From Chinchilla lanigera (taxonomy: Eukaryota; Chordata; Mammalia; Rodentia; Chinchillidae), in NCBI RefSeq assembly GCF_000276665.1, contig NW_004955447.1, positions 14,432,327 through 14,496,326 of the forward strand: a stretch of DNA of 64,000 nucleotides, read 5' to 3'. Within the stretch, counting starts at the first letter, position 1. Each line of letters starts with the position of its first letter. Both the position numbers and the translations under genes were made by a program. Of the stretch, positions 21,996-35,883 are shown in pieces. The notes below the pieces were generated by a model, which did not search any database, was not told where the DNA came from, and saw nothing but the letters and a program-made list of their open reading frames with translations.

Positions 21996-22594
21996 CCCAC
22001 CTTTTTTTCTGGTTTTTTTTTCTTTTATAGAACTTATCCCAAAACAATAAGATTTTTTTCCTGGCTGGATTCTGCGGGTCCAGAGGCTTCTGCCAAGGGG
22101 TCCGAGGCGGCAGGGTGGGCGTGGCCTCTTTCCACGAGGTCCTTCCGGGAGTCTGGGTTTCTTCCCATAATGCAAAGAGCAGAATCCACCAGGCTCCTTG
22201 CGGCCTAGGCTTGGAAATCTCACAAGGTCAATTCTGCCCCTTTCTCCTGCTCTGACTGAGGGGAGGGGAACAATTTTCTCTGCTCTGATGGTATGGGCTC
22301 CTGTAGCGAAGATCACCCTCTGAAATGTACTCCATCCTGTAGTGAGCCCTTGCGGAGCTGTCCGTGGCCCCGTCGCTGAGGCTTCCTCCCGGGCTGTGAC
22401 ACAAGGCCACCGGGCACGAGTGGGCAGTGCTTGCTGAGATCGAGGACTCCCCATCGGGACGGGTGGGAGCTGAGCACCCACTTTTCCCAAGGCCCCTTCT
22501 CGCTTTTGATCCTGCTCTTGCTGTCTTACTCAGCGCTCTACAAAACCAGCAGCTAAATTTTTACATGACAGCTTTTTATTCAAATTCGTGCTTT

Positions 22595-22765
22595 CAGATA
22601 TACATGTCCTCATTTAATCTTTGCAACAATGCAGTTGGAACCCAGTTTATACATAAAGAAACTGCAGCACAAGGAGTTAGTGAATGTGTGAAGATCACAC
22701 GTCTGGTAGACGACCCCAAGGAGAGAGAGACCCAGGTCTGGCTGATTCCAAAAGTACCTAGAAGG
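22595..22765 (+). repeat. MIR fragment
   Basis: tcatttaatctttgcaacaa and aagaaactgcagcacaagga. Confidence 0.65.
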
Positions 22766-23240
22766 GTTGCTTCGCTATAACACAAAGCCCTCAAAGACAG
22801 AACTCACTCATCTGTAAATAAGCTTGCAAGTCAGTCTACTTCCATGCAAATCTAGATCTGCCCCACAAACTTAGTGTCATTTATAAAATACTGCTGCATG
22901 GAGAGAATAAAGTAAATACTGCACAGTTCCACAGACGAGTGTTCATTCTGCCATTAAGAGCAGCGTCTTGCTTTTTCGGTCATTTTGGTAAGCGGCTCTA
23001 AGCAGAAGGAGGAAGGAGGCTGCTGGAGATGTGGTCACTTTCAGCAGCCCAGTCCCCACTGTCAGCCACAGACTGTGAACAGCCGTTATGATCTCAATTC
23101 CCAGGACTTACCGGAGAAGAGACTGAGGCGGGATCACCATGGGACGTGGGACTCACCCGGACGGGAAAAGCAAAGCCCAGGGAGGGAAAGAGCGGCTTGG
23201 GGAGGAGTAGCAAGGGCGACAAGGCCGGCTCTCCGTGTCT

Positions 23241-23246
23241 TTTATT
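23241..23246 (-). promoter_or_regulatory. THEGL: poly(A) signal of THEGL
   Basis: AATAAA on the minus strand, about 200 bases after the stop codon, with no closer canonical hexamer noticed. It implies a short 3' untranslated region of about 220 bases and cleavage near 23220-23230. Confidence 0.55.
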
Positions 23247-23443
23247 GCACACGGAATCCGCAAAGCTGCTGACAGTGTGGCTGCAGGTCCAGCCGCGGCT
23301 GCTGTCTGGTGCTTGCAGTGGCGTTCTGCGGAGGGCTCGAGCTTGGGGGCAGTCGGGAAGGTCAGCGGTACAGGGCAGGGAGCTAAGTTAGCGTGCACGT
23401 CCTGGATGCATGGCTGATGTCTGCCTGGCGTGGTTTTCTCTGT

Positions 23444-23558
23444 CTAACGTTCCACAGGTTCTGCCAGCTTCTGGACCCGCGCTGAACACTGTGCTTTCAG
23501 AGCAGCCGGCTTGACTTTGAAAACATCAGGATCGTAGAATACAATATGCATCGGACCC
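23444..23558 (-). CDS. THEGL: THEGL last coding exon, C-terminal THEG repeat
   Basis: Terminal exon with a strong acceptor (cctctcttccag), entering in phase 2. The frame reads [20 protein letters not shown] and ends with the repeat core [13 protein letters not shown] before TAG at 23446-23444. The other two phases hit stops well inside the exon, so this frame is the coding one. An AATAAA about 200 bases downstream supports a 3' end here. With the other five exons the total is 1029 bases (342 residues plus stop) if exon 5 is counted as 114 bases. Confidence 0.8.
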
Positions 23559-23679
23559 CTGGAAGAGAGGAAAAGGGTCAGCCTGGGGTAAGGGGACACG
23601 AGAAAGGAACTCGTGTGTCCCGTGCACTGCCAGGTGTCAAACCCCAGGCTGTTACCCACTGGTGTTCATGACGTGCACA

Positions 23680-23775
23680 CAACACATCGAGGCACAGAGA
23701 GGTCATGAGATCACCGAAGCTCAAACCCAGACGGCATATCTGTCAGATTCCAAAGCCTTTGCTCTTTCCACAGAA
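23680..23775 (+). repeat. MIR fragment in the last THEGL intron
   Basis: cgaggcacagagaggtcatg and gattccaaagcctttgctct. Confidence 0.6.
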
Positions 23776-23821
23776 AGTAAGTTCTGGAAGTTTCTGACAG
23801 TCCTCTAGGGGACTAGAAAAA

Positions 23822-23955
23822 AAAAATCTGTTTTTTCTTTTCTATCTTCCTTCCTTCCCTTCCTTCCCCTTCTATCTCTTTTCCTCCTTCCATCTCTTTC
23901 CCTCTTTCTTTCTCTTTCCCCCTTTTTCTTTCTTTCTTTCTCTCTTTCTTTCTTT
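23822..23955 (+). repeat. polypyrimidine (TTCC/TTTC)n tract
   Basis: Long t/c-only stretch next to the tail of an ID element. Confidence 0.9.
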
Positions 23956-24035
23956 TCCTAGTGCTAGGAATTGAATTTAGGGCCTGAAACATGCTAGATA
24001 AGTGTTCTACCACTGAGTCACACCCCTACCCTCAC
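23953..24035 (-). mobile_element. ID SINE, old
   Basis: ctaggaattgaatttagggc and taccactgagtcacacccct. Confidence 0.75.
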
Positions 24036-24329
24036 CCTGCAAAACTCTAACTTTGAAGTTTATTACCTCCAGCACCTGACCACTAAACAATAGCCTTGCC
24101 ACTAGGATAAAACCTTGATAAAGTGCTCCAGTGCATTCTTCCTTTCCCTTTTTCAGGGAACATAGAATGAGCTTCATTTCACTTGATGAAGAACTTTATA
24201 TGTTTTTAAAGGATTAAAAAAACATAATATTTTCAAAACATTATATAAGAACTAACATATATGTTCCCCCCTGAGCTGAAGTCTTTCACTTTTTCTGCTT
24301 CTCCTAGGTTCTCTAAAAGGCTCTTTAAA

Positions 24330-24505
24330 ATGGGTTGATGGTGCACACCTGTTATCCCAGCACTCAGGAGGCTGAGGCAGGAGGATCACTGTGAGATCAA
24401 GGTCAGCCTGGGCTACATAGTGAGGTTAAGGCCAGCCTGAACTATATAGTGAGACCCTGTCTCAAAAAAATAAATAAATACACAAAAATAAATAAATAAA
24501 TAAAA
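24330..24505 (+). mobile_element. B1 SINE
   Basis: gggttgatggtgcacacctg; duplicated units tcagcctgggctacatagtg and ggttaaggccagcctgaact; (AAAT)n tail. Confidence 0.94.
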
Positions 24506-24509
24506 GGGG

Positions 24510-25520
<1,011 letters not shown>

Positions 25521-25524
25521 CGTG

Positions 25525-25712
25525 TGTGTGTCACCGAGGACTGACCCCAGGCCCTTGCACTGAGCTACATCCACGGCCCTTTTCTTTTGTCTTTTGAGAC
25601 GGGGTCCCGCTGTACTGTTAAATTCCCAAGGCTGAGCTCGAACTTGTGATCCTCATGCCTCAGCCTCCTGAAGTGCTGGGGTGATAGGCATGCTCCACTA
25701 GGCCCAGCTGAG
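25525..25712 (-). mobile_element. B1-dID SINE
   Basis: ID part gaccccaggcccttgcactg joined to B1 part tttgagacggggtcccgctg. Confidence 0.7.
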
Positions 25713-25984
25713 GTAATTTCTAAAGCACAGTCAGGGAATGGCCTTCCCACATTTTACACCCCTCTGGGGCTGCCCGTTCTGCTAACAGTAATAGGAGACA
25801 GGCTGTTTCCTGTCCGTGTAAGAGTCCCTGTGGGACCCGGCTGTGTCCCGCTCCTCGGACCCTTTTGCCTTCCCTCCCCACCTGGATCACTGCGGCCCCC
25901 CGAGACCCCTCTGTCCAGCTCCTTCTCCCTCAGTTCTGCTTGAAAACTGTGGCTTCGGGGCCTTTGCCCACTGGAAGTGTTTCA

Positions 25985-26079
25985 CCGGGGATTTAGCTCA
26001 GCGGCACAAGCGCCTGCCTGCCAAGCACAAGGTCCTGAGTTTGATTCCCAGCAAAAATAAATAAATAAATAAAAATAAA
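25985..26079 (+). mobile_element. ID SINE
   Basis: accggggatttagctcagcg and agtttgattcccagcaaaaa with AAAT tail. Confidence 0.93.
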
Positions 26080-26228
26080 GATATTTTTATAGCGTTTCTC
26101 CAGAGTCCAGTCCTCCAAGAGGCCTCTGGAGCCCCGAAAGCAGAGACGCCTTCTGCGTGACCCTCTCCCTCAGCTGGCTCTCCCCTATCCAGACCTGGAT
26201 TCACACATCTATTGCTTCACTGCCTGCT

Positions 26229-26345
26229 TCTCCCCCACTAGAACATAAACTGCCCGAGGGGAAGCACTCTTTTGCCAACAGCTGGAGTAGGCTCTGGCGT
26301 ATAATTGGTCCCGAACAAATATGTGTCAACTGACTGACCTGTGTT
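26229..26345 (+). repeat. old mammalian repeat (L2/MIR class)
   Basis: ccactagaacataaactgcc, then cgaacaaatatgtgtcaact, a common ancient repeat pattern. Confidence 0.45.
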
Positions 26346-26552
26346 TAGTCCTGCATCTGCCAGACTGTCTCTCTGTTGTTTGGCTTCACTAGCAAAATTT
26401 AAAAGGTGACATAGAACCATTACTCTCTGCTAAGTGCTGGAAGGACTTGGGATGGACAGTTAATACCACTCAGTAGCCCTGAAAGTGCTCCCCTGGCTCT
26501 GCCCAAAATAGTGTTTCCTGCAGCAGGCGTCTTCTTTTCCAGGGACTTTTTA

Positions 26553-26675
26553 TTTTATTTATTTATTTATTTATTTATTTGGGGTTTTTGGTTTTTCTCC
26601 GGTACCAGGAACCAAACTCACAACCTTGCGCTTGCCAGGCAAGCGCTTTTGCCGCTGAGCTAAATCCCCAGCCCC
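26553..26675 (-). mobile_element. ID SINE
   Basis: ATTT tail, ctccggtaccaggaaccaaa; target duplication around tccagggactttttа-like sequence at 26539 and 26676. Confidence 0.95.
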
Positions 26676-27344
26676 TCCAGGGACTTTTTAAAACCTGAAA
26701 CGCTCCTAGCAATAAAGGAAAGATGTGTGTAATTCCCATTTGATCTACCAAAGAGGCTGGGAACAAACTTGTTCCCCTGCAGACTCAAAACACCCTCCCA
26801 GGGTTTCTGGTTCCCAGCACGGCTGCCTTTGTTAATAGACCCGCAGTACCCCTTCAGTTTCCCAGATGGGAAAGCTGCTCCCGTCTCCTTTGGGAATGTG
26901 ACCTGCAGGTATTTACTGAAAACCCAGCTGAGTCAGGGCACAATTCTCAGAGACTTCTGGGAGGAGGAGGCAGGGAAGCTTGGACAGCCGGCCCGGTCCG
27001 GCCCGGTGGCCAGCGCCAGGCTGCCTTTGTCACCCGACAGATACCCAGTGGGAACCGCTGTCACCACAGTTCTTTGGCTCGTCTTGCTGCCCCACCCGAC
27101 TTGAAGATCCTAGTTGAAGACCTTGGCTCCCACCCTTCCCTTGGCTGGAACTTTCTCCTCCCAGATCATCACTCACTTGTTGCTCAGGGTCAGCTGGGAC
27201 GCTCCTTCCTCAGCAGTGCCCACTGACTGAACTCATTTCCTACTTGGTCTCGCTGCCCCATAGTACCCTGTCCTGACACCCACCTTTGCCTGTCTCCCCT
27301 CACTACACGGGGCCTGCTCCTCCCTGGGACAGTGCCTGGCACGT

Positions 27345-27475
27345 GGGACCCTTTGAGTGCTTGCTGACTGTGGCTCAGGAGGGGCTGTCTGACCCCGGAG
27401 AGCTGGTGGGGTGGGGTGGGGATTTGAACCCAGATCCTGCTGACCCCAAAGCCTTGCTTTTTGACCTCAATTCTG
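27345..27475 (+). repeat. MIR fragment
   Basis: tggggatttgaacccagatc and ccccaaagccttgctttttg. Confidence 0.5.
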
Positions 27476-27612
27476 CTCCCTTTCTCCCCTCCCCTCCTCC
27501 CCTCTGCTCTCCTCTCCCTCGTCCTTCTTCTTCCCTCTCCTCCGCTCTCTCCTCCATCTGTCTGTCTCTGTGTCACCTGCTAGGTCCCCCTTTCTGCAAG
27601 ATCGCTCTTTCA

Positions 27613-27849
<237 letters not shown>

Positions 27850-28341
27850 CTAGGGGAGGAAAGTAAAACAGCACGTGTAAGAGTCAAATAACAAGCGCTG
27901 TCTAGTTCAGGAGGACAAAGTATTGTCCGGCCTCTGGACAGGCCTCTCAGCCACCAGGAGGAAGTGTGGGAAGCCTGCGGGAGCCCCCGATCTCAGCTGG
28001 AGGATCGATTTCCATCTTTCTCAAAATAAAACCGTGTAGGCTCCACGTCAGATTTTCAAGACTGTACCCTGTTAAACTACAGATGTGGAGGAAACAGCAA
28101 AATAAACTCGGGAAGAAACGGGAAGGTTGATCTGTGGACCGAGGAGCTCAGCCAAGAGGGGGCCCAGCCCCGTCGCCGGTGAGCACTTCAGGGGTCTGAC
28201 TTATTCTTCATTATTTTTTGCGCTGTGGAAACTGGGACTCACATCATCACAAATCACCACGCTGAAAGGGATGTAAGTGGCGCTCTTCCAATGGGGATAG
28301 AGAAGAAAAAGAACCAAGGCCAACAAAAAGAAAGCAGACCC

Positions 28342-28512
28342 AGCCAGCGTGGTGGTACACACAATATAATCCCAGCACTCTGGAGGCTGAGGCAGGAGGA
28401 CTGTGGTGAGTTTGAGGCCAGCCTGGGCTACATAATGAATTCAAGGCCAGCCTGAACTACACAGTAAGATTCTGTCTAAAAAACAAAGACGAAGACAAAG
28501 ACAAAGAAAAGA
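28342..28512 (+). mobile_element. B1 SINE
   Basis: ccagcgtggtggtacacaca, both duplicated units, tail rich in gacaaag. Confidence 0.93.
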
Positions 28513-28549
28513 AAGCAGACCCATTCAGATGGTATGATAAAAAAAGTGA

Positions 28550-28668
28550 TTTTTTTTTTTTAGACAGGGTCTCTCTGTGTAGCCCAGGCTGGCCTGACAC
28601 TCACAGCAATCCTTCTGTCTCAACCTGCCAAGTCCTGAGACTACAGGCGTGCACCTCCATCTTCAGCT
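28550..28668 (-). mobile_element. B1 SINE
   Basis: tagacagggtctctctgtgt to ctacaggcgtgcacctccat. A repeat of aaagcagacccatt-like flank lies between it and the preceding B1. Confidence 0.9.
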
Positions 28669-28890
28669 GAATGTTTCAAAAATTCACTGCAGCAGAAGAC
28701 ATGTTGTTATTAACCCTCCTCCACAATCTCCCTCTCATGCTGAATACCCTGATCTCAGCCTTCTTGTGACTTTCTGGAGCAGTTCTAGAAGTCTTCGTCC
28801 CTGTCTTTCATTACACTGTTATGGTTGCCTCACAGTACAACTGCAATTTGAGATGTACAACTGAGAAACTGAGTTAGAATTATGACATTA

Positions 28891-29056
28891 GCTGGGTGTG
28901 GTGGCGCACGCCTGTAATCGCAGCACTCAGGAGGCTGAGGCAGGAGGATCCTTGTGAGTTTGAGGCCAGCCTGGGCTACAAAGTGAGCTCAAGCCTGAAA
29001 GCCCAGCCTAAACTGCATAGCAAGACCTTGTCTCAAAAAGACCAAAAAAAAAAAAA
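28891..29056 (+). mobile_element. B1 SINE with clear target duplication
   Basis: Perfect 15-base duplication agaattatgacatta at 28876-28890 and 29057-29071; full-length element. Confidence 0.97.
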
Positions 29057-29489
29057 AGAATTATGACATTACGTTGAAATCGTAAGTTTATGTCCAGACT
29101 CACAAAATTAAAAAATTTCTATTTCACTACCTGTATGAGTTTAGTATATTAAATTCTAAGATAATGATTTATATTTCAGAAGGTTTCTTTTTGCTAATGT
29201 AGATGGCTGAAGTACTTAAAAATAAATCAAATATATTTATCAGAAGTATTAAATTCTTTGAAAGCATTTTATCAGTTAGGCTTGGAAACGTTATTCAGGA
29301 CTCTTCAAATGACATGTTAAAAACTGCTAGAATTATAAATATAAGAATAAAGTTTGCAGGCTAAACCTAAAAGCCTAAGAAACAATTTTAATTTGAGATA
29401 TAAATCACAGGCCTGTTAATTAGCAACCATGTTCAGGGATACCAAAAGACTCCCGTCACTGGGTGTGGCAGCGATTTTTAAGTGCCTAT

Positions 29490-29828
29490 AAATTCTTCCA
29501 TGCTTCTCATAGAGAGGTAGGCTTGCGTCCCCACCCCCTTGAGTCTGGCCAAACATAACCACATCATCAACAAACTATTGCGGTGACGCGTGACTCCCAA
29601 GACCAAGCCGAAGAAAACCCAGGCAGCTCCCGTCTTCCCTTGGAATGCTTATGCTCGGCTTCCCCACTTTGGGGTAATTAGGCTGAGAGGTCTAAGCCCT
29701 GTGGAACGGCCACACGGAGGTGGTCCTGGACACAATCCCAATGGACGCCAGCCTCACATCATCCTGGCTTCCGCACCACCCACTGGCATCCTAAGGGCGG
29801 AGTGTGTGTCTCTCCAAAATTCCTCTGC
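29490..29828 (+). repeat. probable old mammalian LTR/MER fragment
   Basis: The block aggcttgcgtccccaccccc followed by cttgagtctggcc resembles a family of old mammalian LTR/MER repeats. The remainder could not be assigned; no exon signals were seen. Confidence 0.3.
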
Positions 29829-29967
29829 TGCCGGGCATGGTGGTGCGCGCCCGCAATCCCAGCACTGCGATTGGAGGCCAGCTTGGGCTACACAGTGAGT
29901 TCCAGGCCAGCCTGAACCACATAGTGAGATCCTGTCTCAAAAAACAGAACAAGACAAAACAGAACAG
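29829..29967 (+). mobile_element. B1 SINE
   Basis: tgccgggcatggtggtgcgc, short deletion before the first duplicated unit. Confidence 0.92.
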
Positions 29968-30004
29968 CCCCCTCCCGCCAAAAACCTCTCCTGTGTTGAA
30001 GCTC

Positions 30005-30430
30005 TAAGCCCCAGTGTGATGATATTAGGAGCTGTGGCCTTTGGGGGTTACTAGGTTTCGATGAGGTCACGAGAGTAGCGTCCCCATAATGGAATTAGTG
30101 CCCTTATAGGAAAGGTGAGAAACCAGGTCACTCCCTTCCCTCTCTTCGCCCTCCCTCTCTGTCTCTGTCTCTCCCTCCCTGCTCCTCTCTCTCTCCTGCC
30201 TCTCTCCCCCGTTCCTCCAATCCCTCGCCTTCCCTCCCCTGCTTGATCAAAGGGTAAAGGAGCCAGGTGAGTAGGAGCAGATGATAACCTGGGACGGCAG
30301 TTGGCCCTCCCCAAGAACAAACTCTTCTGGCATCTTAATACTGGACTTTCCACCTTGCAGAACTGTGAAAAATAAATATCTTTTTCTAAGGCACCCAATC
30401 TATGGTGCCAGCTGACTGAGACAGGTACGA
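30005..30430 (+). mobile_element. ERVL-MaLR-like solo LTR
   Basis: Starts ccccagtgtgatgatattag, has gatgaggtcacgagagtagc and a (CT)-rich part. Ends ccttgcagaactgtgaaaaa, taaatat, then caatctatggtgccagctga. This follows an MST/MLT-type LTR. Confidence 0.65.
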
Positions 30431-31076
30431 AGGAGCCCCAGATGGCCCCAGCCTCCACCACTTCAAATGCCCAGGAACCAGATTTCCCAGCTGAGACCAT
30501 GAACCCAGAGCACAGATCAGCGGGATCTGCTGCCCTGTCAGAATCCTGACTCATAAAATCCTTCATAAAAAAATGCTGTTTTTTGTACCACTAAGTTTGA
30601 GGGTAGCTTGGCATGAAATAACAGACAACCAGACCAGACCATAAGGACCGGGCTCTATATTGTTTCTAGATCGTCTAGAATTTGTCTTCTGAAATGATCA
30701 GCTCTGAAGGCAACAGAGAGCTGATTGGTGGTTTATGGCACACAGCGGCAGAACAGAAAGCGGGGCTTGGGGTGACCCACAGCTGCAGCCAGAGAACATG
30801 TCGGTGAACTAAAGAAGTGGAGTGGGCTTAGCTAGTTGCTTCTAAGTGCACTGAAGAAATTGAGAAAAGAAATGATCAGCTCAGGCCTTTAAATCCCTCC
30901 AACCCCACCGTAAGGTCCAGAGGAGGAGCCAGGAATCCTTTGTGAGTTCCCGCTTAGAAATGCTTGCCTTCTATTTGATGGAGCTTTTGAAACACAAACT
31001 CTAATTCCGTGGGTGGCTGAGTCCCAGTGAACACAATCTCCAAACCTGCAAGGTCCCTTATATTAAAGTTTGATCG

Positions 31077-31178
31077 GGGCTGGGGATTTAGCTCAGCGGC
31101 ACAGAGCCTGCCTGGCAAGCTCAAGGTTGTGAGTCCAGTTCCCAGTAACAGAAAAAAAAAAACTAAATAAATAAATAC
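31077..31178 (+). mobile_element. ID SINE
   Basis: ggggctggggatttagctca, gtccagttcccagtaacaga; likely target duplication aaagtttgatc on both sides. Confidence 0.94.
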
Positions 31179-31289
31179 ATGGGGAGAGTTTAATTTAAAA
31201 AAAATAAATAAAGTTTGATCAATGACCGGAAAGGATCAAGACTTGAAAAATTTGAATGGGGCTCCATGGGTGGAACCTAGTGAAAGGAC

Positions 31290-31665
31290 TTTAAACCCTT
31301 AAGCAGTACTGACCCTTCCTTACCGTTAGAATCCGTCCTGCTGTAGCAGAAAATGCACCCCCCAGCCAGTATGCTTCAGTTTTTTTGTTGCCTAGGTAAC
31401 AGTTCCTGTTCCAGTTCCGGTTGCTCCTGTCTCTTAGAAACAACTGGTCACACATTGTATAAACCAGTCCCCAACTGACCAGCCTTTCTGCCTCTGTACT
31501 TCCTACTTGCTTATCCCATATAAGCCTAGACCACAGAGACTGGGGGCCTGATATTCCAGGTATGAGCCTGATCAGGGCCCATCGAGGTAAATAAGCCTGC
31601 CTCCAAATCCTGGGTGTCATTTCAGTGTTTCTGCTTGCCGTAGCACGGCCACCCCAGGAGGTTGG
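31290..31665 (+). mobile_element. LTR-like sequence, probably class I ERV
   Basis: Has promoter-like cccatataagcctagaccac and, about 85 bases on, a polyadenylation-like ggtaaataagcctgcctcca followed by a T-rich stretch. This order (TATA, then AATAA, then U5) is typical of a gammaretroviral LTR. No TG...CA ends or target duplication were fixed. Confidence 0.45.
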
Positions 31666-31878
31666 CTGCCCCGGGCCCAGAGGCATCTGGGGAGCTGTCC
31701 ACCTATCCCTGCACCTCTGTCACTTCAGATCCAAGTCCACACTGAGGTCACAACCTGCCAGCGACGCCCTCACCAGCTCCCACAACTGCTTAAGCTGACT
31801 TTGTTTGATGTCACTCTGGTCCATTCCTCACCAGCACGTGAGGAAGAGGGATGAGAATCAGAAAAGTTCATTTGATCA

Positions 31879-32142
<264 letters not shown>

Positions 32143-33458
32143 TTATGACCCTTGGACAGAGGAACGAAAACTGGACTTTTCCCTGCTACAGTCAACCTCC
32201 TATCAACTCTGCAGACTGTTTCAATTTTAAGAACTTTCCCCACAATCACTGACAACCAGGCTGGTGTTTCTCAAAATTTCTTTATCATGATACACGGTTG
32301 CAAAGCACGTTTTATACCATAGTATGGTAGATGTGAATGTGTGCCTGTGTACGTGAAGCAAAATTACCATGAAACAAGGTTTATCCTGTTTGGTATATTC
32401 TGATTTTTAAATTTTTAAATTTGATTTCATTGAGAGAAAAAAATGAGTTAATTTCATGATCAATTATGTATGGGTTGTGACTTGCAGTTTGAAAAACACC
32501 TCACTTCCTACTGGAACCTAAGACTAGATCTCTGAGATAAAAAACCCCACTCACTGCTGAGGACAATTCTGGGATGGCTGTTTCCATGACAGCACAATTG
32601 GAGATAATCCTGGTCAGAACTCCCAGCCACTTAGCAAATGGTCAGAGGCACCCAAATATTTCTTTTCCTGACCAAAAACCTACCAATCAACCCAAAAATC
32701 TACAAACAATATGGAAATGGTTTCTCTCTGTTGGAAGTTTTTATCATTATCACTATTATTATCATTGACATATAATTAATATACCATAAAACTTACACTT
32801 CAAAATGTACAATTAAATGGTTTCTAGAATATTCACAAAGTTGTGCAATCACTATCTAATTTCAGAACGTTTTTGTTTCCTGAAAGTCCCCACATCTCCT
32901 GAGAACCACACTCATTCTCTATGGATGCATCTATTCAGGAAGTTCCAAATGAACAGAATCATGCAAACATGTAGCCTTTTATGTCTAGATCTACTTTCAA
33001 GTATTTACCATACTTGAAAGATTCATGTATCAGTATTGAATAACATCTCATTGTGTGGGTTTGTGGCATTTTGTTTATCCATTCATCCACTGATGAACAT
33101 TTAAGTTGCTGCCACTTTTAGGCTATCGTAAATGCTGCTGCTATGAATATTTTTGTGCAAATTTTTGTGCAAACATGTGTTCAGTTCTCTTGGGGACATG
33201 CCCATGGTGCATGTTTAACACTTTGAGAAATAGTCAAACTGTTTTCCACATTATCTGTACCATTTTACATTCCCACCAGCAATACAGAAGGGGTTCAGTT
33301 TCTCAACATTCCTGCCAACACATACTATTTTCTGTTTATTTGTTATTATTTTTATTTCCATTCTTATAGAAGCTGTATCTTACTGTAATTTTAATTTGCA
33401 TTTCCAGAATGACTAATGATGTTTAGCATCTTTTCATCTGCTTCTTATCCATTCGTAT

Positions 33459-33760
33459 ACTCATCATCAACTTATAAAGGGGTTACATCTCAGTAAAGCC
33501 AAGCTAAGTTGAAAATATCAACTTGAAAGTGTACTTAATAACCCTACCCAAAATGCTAGTTACTTACCCTTGTGATCTCATGGCTGATTGGGAGGTGTAG
33601 ATTATCACTCTGCCCAGCATTAAGAAAGAGTGTTGTACCATCTATCTTTAGTCATAAAAGAACCAAGTTTCAAAGTATGGTTTCTACTGCATGCATATTA
33701 CATTTGCACCATCGTAAGGTAAAAAAATGTAGGCTGAACCATCTTAAATCAGGCACTGTA
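33459..33760. mobile_element. MER2-like (TcMar-Tigger) element nested in L1
   Basis: Contains aacttataaaggggttaca at one end, cagtatggtttctactgcat-like sequence internally and caccatcgtaaggtaaaaaa near the other end. These match my recollection of the MER2 consensus. It interrupts antisense L1 sequence that resumes at about 33760. Confidence 0.6.
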
Positions 33761-34323
33761 TCTTCTTTGGAGGAAGGCCCATTCATTTCAAAAAGTGGGC
33801 TATTTGCCTTTTATTGTGTTTTTTTTTAGTTCTTTATATATATTCTGGATTCCAGTAGCTTATCAGGCATATTATCTGCAAATATTTTCTCCATTTTGTG
33901 GGTTATCTTTTGTCACATGTGCTTTTGATGTCAAAACTAAGAAATCATCCCCTAATTCAAGGTAATAGACATCCTTGCCTTTTTTTTCTTCTAAGAGCTT
34001 CATAGCTCTTTCATCTAGGTCTGTGGCCCATCTGGAACTTCTGTGGATGGTGTGACACAGGATCCAACCTCATCCTTCCACCTGAGGATATCCAGTTATG
34101 TCATCAGTTTTTGAACAGCTATTGTTTTCCCCAGTTAACCTCTTTTGTTACTCTTGTCACAACTCAACTGCTCATGAAGGTAGTTTTATTTCTGGACTGT
34201 CGTTCTGTTCCATTTACCTGAATGTCTGTCTTAATGCCAGTAACACATTGCCTTGATTACTACGCCCTTCTAGAAAGTTTTGAAATTACAGACTATGTCT
34301 TCCAACTTTGTTCGTATTCGCGA

Positions 34324-34763
34324 TTTGTTATGGCTGTACCTGGATGTCCGTCCCAAAGCCTCATGCTTTCGTAGGTGGGGCTTTTCAGAGGTGGCTGGAC
34401 CCCGGATGTGTTGTGAATATGGATTAGCAGTTGTGATTTCTGGATTAGTTCCCCAATTGGGTTAGCGTAGTTCTGGGTGTGAACGAATGGATGTACTGAA
34501 AAGGGAAGCCCCATCCTGCGTGTGGTTGGCACCAATCACTAAGCTTGTAGCCTGGGTGGAATACGAAGGGACAGGAAGAAGGCAGGCTCATCACTTCCTG
34601 TCCACCCTGCCATGGACTGTTTCTCCTCTATCGTGCCACTCTCCCTCAGAGCCAGCTGATTGTGGACTGAAGCCTGTACAAACTGTGGGCTAATGCAAAG
34701 CTTTCATCCTTTAACTTCAGATGTCAGGTATTTTGGCCCAGCAACAAGAGAAGTAACTAAGAC
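34324..34763 (+). mobile_element. ERVL-MaLR solo LTR nested in L1
   Basis: Starts tgttatggctgtacctggat and ends in the typical caacaagagaagtaactaag run, with gattgtggactgaagcctgt before it, as in MLT1/MST-type LTRs. L1 flanks on both sides fit together when it is removed. Confidence 0.65.
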
Positions 34764-35278
34764 ATGTTGTTTTTTGGCTATTCCAGATTCCTCCTATTTC
34801 CCTACAAATTTTATCTTATCAATGTGTATCAAAAAGGTAGCTAGAATTTTAATAAGGACTGCACTGAATCTGTATCTCAATTTGGGGAAAACTGACAGCT
34901 TACAATTAAGGGGTCAAATCATAATGATGTTTTCATTATGTAAGGCTTCTTTGATTCCTTTCAACAATGTTTACAGTTTTCATTGTACATATCTTGCAGT
35001 TCTTTTGTTAAATTTATTCTTAAATACTTTGTCCTTTTATTATTTTAGTTGTGGTAAAACACACATAAAATAGAATTTACTATTTTCAACTTGTTAACTA
35101 AGTTATAGTGCGATGGTGTCAGGTACACTTACATTCTTGTGCAGCTAATTTCCAGAAACCTTTTCATCTTGTGTAACTCTTAAGCCATTAAACGACTCGT
35201 TACCCCTCTCCCCAGTCTCTGGCAACTTCCATCCCTCTTGATCTTTCTTTTCTTTCTCTCTCTCTCTCGATCTCTCTC

Positions 35279-35412
35279 CTTTTTTTCAGTGTTTTTGAGA
35301 CAAGGTCTCACTATTCAGGCTGGTCTTGAACTCACTATGTAGCCCAAACTGGCTTCAAACTCATGGCAATCTGCCTCCTAATTATTGGGGTTACAGGCAT
35401 GCACCATTCTAT
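35279..35412 (-). mobile_element. B1 SINE in L1
   Basis: tttttgagacaaggtctcac; (TC)n tail to the left. Confidence 0.88.
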
Positions 35413-35734
35413 GTTCTGTCTGTATGAATTTGACTATGCTTAGTACCTCATCTGAGTGGAGTCATCTATTACTTGGTTTTTAACTGGTTTATTTCACTTA
35501 CCATAGTGTCCTCAAGATTCATTCATGTTTAGTATGTACCAGAATTTCTTTATGTTTAAAGGCTAAGCAATATTCCATTGTATATACACTTCTATTGATT
35601 GTTTTGTCAAATAAATTATGCTTCCTGTCTCTGGTAACATTTGTTTGACAAGTGTTTTGTCTGAGATCAGTATAGCCACTCCAGCTCTTTTGGGGTTGAT
35701 TTTCACTGTATACCCCTTTCCATTTCTTTAACTT

Positions 35735-35883
35735 CTTTTTGTTTTTTTTTTTTCCAGACAGGGTCTTAGTATGTAGTTCAGGTTGGCCTTGAATTTACTA
35801 TGTAGCCCAAGCTGGCCTCAAAGTGGTGGAGATCCTCCTGCTTCAGCCTCCTAAGTGCTGGGATTATGAGCATGTGCCAGGCC
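35735..35883 (-). mobile_element. B1 SINE in L1
   Basis: ccagacagggtcttagtatg to ttatgagcatgtgccagg. Confidence 0.9.

Larger units (their letters stand above)
32738..35035 (-). mobile_element. old L1 (antisense), first segment
   Basis: Begins with a reverse 3' UTR (gacatataattaatatacca), then reverse ORF2 landmarks such as ccattcatccactgatgaac and tcccaccagcaatacagaag. It is broken by the MER2-like element and the MaLR LTR. No intact frame remains. Confidence 0.8.
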